Shown here: piece by piece, positions 62,315-64,000 of the stretch
How positions within the stretch are numbered: position 1 is the stretch's first letter
Layout of the letters: each line of letters opens with the position of its first letter
Assembly: GCF_000425625.1 (NCBI RefSeq)
Contig: NZ_AUDU01000028.1
Location: forward strand, 62,001 to 126,000
Direction of reading: 5' to 3'
Source of the DNA: Stutzerimonas azotifigens DSM 17556
Lineage (GTDB): Bacteria; Pseudomonadota; Gammaproteobacteria; Pseudomonadales; Pseudomonadaceae
Length of the DNA: 64,000 nucleotides
The notes under the pieces: generated by a model
The model's database searches: none
What the model was told of the DNA's origin: nothing
What the model saw: the letters and a program-made list of their open reading frames with translations, nothing else
Program-made: the position numbers and the translations under genes

Positions 62315-62471
62315 CGATAACGCTCCAGAAGTAGGAAACGCCGGAATGTTAGCCAGACCTACCCGCAGGCGCGGTTTCGAATATGTCATGTGAGGATGAT
62401 TTTTTGGAAACCAGCGTTCCTGCCTGTTTGGCTAGCATCGTTCCAAGTTCATCAAACCAGCGGATCTCAGC

Positions 62472-63626
62472 ATGAATTTCCATCTCACAGAAGAACAACA
62501 AGCATTCGCCGATTCCGTCCGCCGCTTCGCTCAGCGCGAACTGGCCGATGGGGCGCTGGAGCGTGCCCACTCTCCTGATTATCCGCGGGATGTCGCGGCC
62601 AAGCTGGCGCATAACGGCCTACTGGGCATCACCATCAAGGAAGAGGATGGGGGCATCGGGGGAACGCTGATGGATGCGGTGATCGCCATCCAGGAATTGG
62701 GCCTGGTCTGCCCAAAGAGCGCCGACGTCGTACAGGCCGGCAACTTCGGCCCCATCCGTACCTTCGCCGAATATGCCTCCCCCGAGCTGAAGGAGCGCTT
62801 TCTGCCGGACCTGATCGCCGGCAAGAGCCTGCTGGCGCTTGGCATGAGCGAGCCGGGAGCGGGCTCCGCGGTCACCGAACTGAGGACCCACGCGGTAGAG
62901 GATGGCGAGCACTACGTCATCAACGGCTCGAAGGTCTTCTCCACCCATAGCCCTCACGCAGATACCTTTCTGATCTACGTCCGCTTCGGGCCGGGCCTTG
63001 ACGGCATCGGCTCGGTGATCGTCGAACGCGGCACCCCCGGTTTCGAAATAGGCCAGCCCTCCGCATTCATGAGCGGCGAGGCCTGGAGCCAGCTGTACTT
63101 CGCCGATTGCCGTATTCCAAAGGAAAATCTTCTGCTCGGCCCGGGCGGCTTCAAGAAGCAGATCAGCGGCTTCAACATCGAGCGTATTGGCAACTCGTCA
63201 CGCGCACTGGCGCTGGGACGCCACGCCTTCAACGTCGCGCGCGAGCATTGCCTGACGCGCGAGCAGTTCGGCCGACCGCTGTGCGAATTCCAGGGCCTGC
63301 AATGGAAGTTCGCGGAAATGGCGGTCAAGCTCGAGGCGGCGCAGTTGCTGCTGTATCGGGCCGCCGTGAATGCCGACGACGGGATGCCCTCGGCCTACGA
63401 GACCAGCGTGGCCAAGATGGCCTGCAACCTCGCAGGCTGGGAAGTGGCCAACGAAGCCTTGCAGGCAATGGGGGCCTATGGTTACTCCACCGAGGCGCTG
63501 GTCGAGTACTGCGTCAAGCGCACCCGCGGGTGGATGATTGCAGGCGGTTCAATCGAGATCCTGAAAAATCGCATTGCCGAAGACGTCTTCGGCCGCCGTT
63601 TCGACCAGCGTCGGCCCAAGGCCTGA
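62472..63626 (+). CDS. Acyl-CoA dehydrogenase family protein
   Basis: A 384-aa FAD-dependent acyl-CoA dehydrogenase. Motifs are LGMSEPGAGSAVTELRTHA, YVINGSKVFSTHSPHAD, REQFGRPLCEFQGLQWKFAEM and ALQAMGAYGYSTEALVEY. At the C-terminal position where most members have the base in IYEGT, this has IAGGS (Gly358). A Glu in FNIERIGN (Glu237) corresponds to where isovaleryl-CoA dehydrogenase carries its base (DLERL), so that Glu is the likely catalytic base. Divergent from the thiolase gene; the CoA-ligase gene follows 11 bases downstream. Confidence 0.9.
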   Translation: MNFHLTEEQQAFADSVRRFAQRELADGALERAHSPDYPRDVAAKLAHNGLLGITIKEEDGGIGGTLMDAVIAIQELGLVCPKSADVVQAGNFGPIRTFAEYASPELKERFLPDLIAGKSLLALGMSEPGAGSAVTELRTHAVEDGEHYVINGSKVFSTHSPHADTFLIYVRFGPGLDGIGSVIVERGTPGFEIGQPSAFMSGEAWSQLYFADCRIPKENLLLGPGGFKKQISGFNIERIGNSSRALALGRHAFNVAREHCLTREQFGRPLCEFQGLQWKFAEMAVKLEAAQLLLYRAAVNADDGMPSAYETSVAKMACNLAGWEVANEALQAMGAYGYSTEALVEYCVKRTRGWMIAGGSIEILKNRIAEDVFGRRFDQRRPKA

Positions 63627-63637
63627 GGAGCGCGATC

Positions 63638-64000
63638 ATGCATGAGAGAATGGACCCCGCCGTGGCCGCGGCGCTGCTGCGCCCCAAAAGCATCGCGTTG
63701 GTCGGCATTTCCGACGACGCCAGCAAGACGGCCGCCCGCCCGCTGCGCTTTCTGCGAGCAGCCGGGTACGCCGGCAAGATCTACAACGTCAACCCGACCC
63801 GTGCCGAGGTGCAGGGCGAACAGGCCTATCCGTCGCTTGCCGCTCTGCCCGAGGCGCCGGACCACGCCTTCATCCTGACCAACTCCGACCTCGCGGTGGA
63901 AGCCGTCGCCGAATGCGGCCGCCTGGGCATCCGCGTAGCGACGATCCTGGCCGGCGGCTTTTCCGAATCGGGCCCCGAGGGTTGTGCCCGTGAACAGCGC
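63638..64000 (+). CDS. Acetate-CoA ligase (ADP-forming)-type CoA-binding protein, truncated by window
   Basis: The first 121 residues are present and the frame is open to the window end. ATG 63638 has GAGGAG upstream. RPKSIALVGISDDASKTAARPLRFL and YAGKIYNVNPTRAEVQGEQAYPSLAALPEAPDHAFI, followed by ATILAGGFSESG, define the CoA_binding_2 domain of the ADP-forming acyl-CoA ligase / CoA-binding family. It would activate a carboxylic acid for the dehydrogenase and thiolase beside it. The C-terminal ATP-grasp part, if present, lies beyond the window. Confidence 0.85.
   Translation, partial: MHERMDPAVAAALLRPKSIALVGISDDASKTAARPLRFLRAAGYAGKIYNVNPTRAEVQGEQAYPSLAALPEAPDHAFILTNSDLAVEAVAECGRLGIRVATILAGGFSESGPEGCAREQR

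Overview
The window looks like chromosomal DNA of a high-GC gamma-proteobacterium of the Pseudomonas group. The block secB - grxC - rhodanese-like - gpmI - envC - ctpA - hisF/A/H/B - asmA-like - mutY - yggX - tRNA-Phe (20.7-35.5 kb) has the gene content and order I know from Pseudomonas. The intergenic REP-type repeats (GTAGGAGCGAGC... and relatives) are also typical of that genus. The species cannot be fixed by eye.

Layout. 1-5.6 kb: the end of a YfeH-type transporter, an unknown 98-aa protein, a formate dehydrogenase paired with a DUF1641 protein, a four-copy 100-bp tandem repeat and a KGG stress peptide. 5.7-20 kb: an accessory, mostly redox/stress block. It holds an MRJP-like protein, SDR, alpha/beta hydrolase, a relic of an erythromycin-esterase gene, phosphoribosyltransferase, a Grx2-like protein, an FAD-Rieske oxidoreductase, a TVP38-oxidoreductase fusion that has lost its redox cysteines, CBS and DUF2267 proteins, an orphan xanthine-dehydrogenase-type molybdenum subunit, DUF305 and an orphan EgtD-like methyltransferase. 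20.5-35.6 kb: the conserved core block, interrupted by several repeat families. 35.6-51.8 kb: a diguanylate cyclase; a FCD/GntR regulator with a palindromic operator next to a tartrate-dehydrogenase-like / ketopantoate-reductase-like / TRAP-binding-protein operon; two BCCT transporters flanking a GntP permease; a polar amino acid ABC transporter. 51.9-60.1 kb: a methyltransferase, then a five-gene operon (TonB receptor plus Dpp/Nik-type ABC importer) behind a Zur-like box. 60.1-64 kb: remains of a copper-handling gene pair, tRNA-Thr, then thiolase / acyl-CoA dehydrogenase / CoA-ligase genes that run off the end.

Strongest second-look items: (i) the Zur-like site in front of the TonB receptor-ABC operon; (ii) the VTT-oxidoreductase fusion lacking both redox cysteines and the usual C-terminal His; (iii) two short IS4-end-like mobile elements (MITEs) with matching terminal inverted repeats and 11-12-bp flanking direct repeats; (iv) the formate dehydrogenase with Cys-Gln in place of Cys-His plus its DUF1641 partner; (v) the GntR operator and orphan TRAP-binding-protein operon; (vi) two BCCT paralogues with different aromatic boxes. 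All family assignments are from reading translated sequence and motifs; no database search was run.
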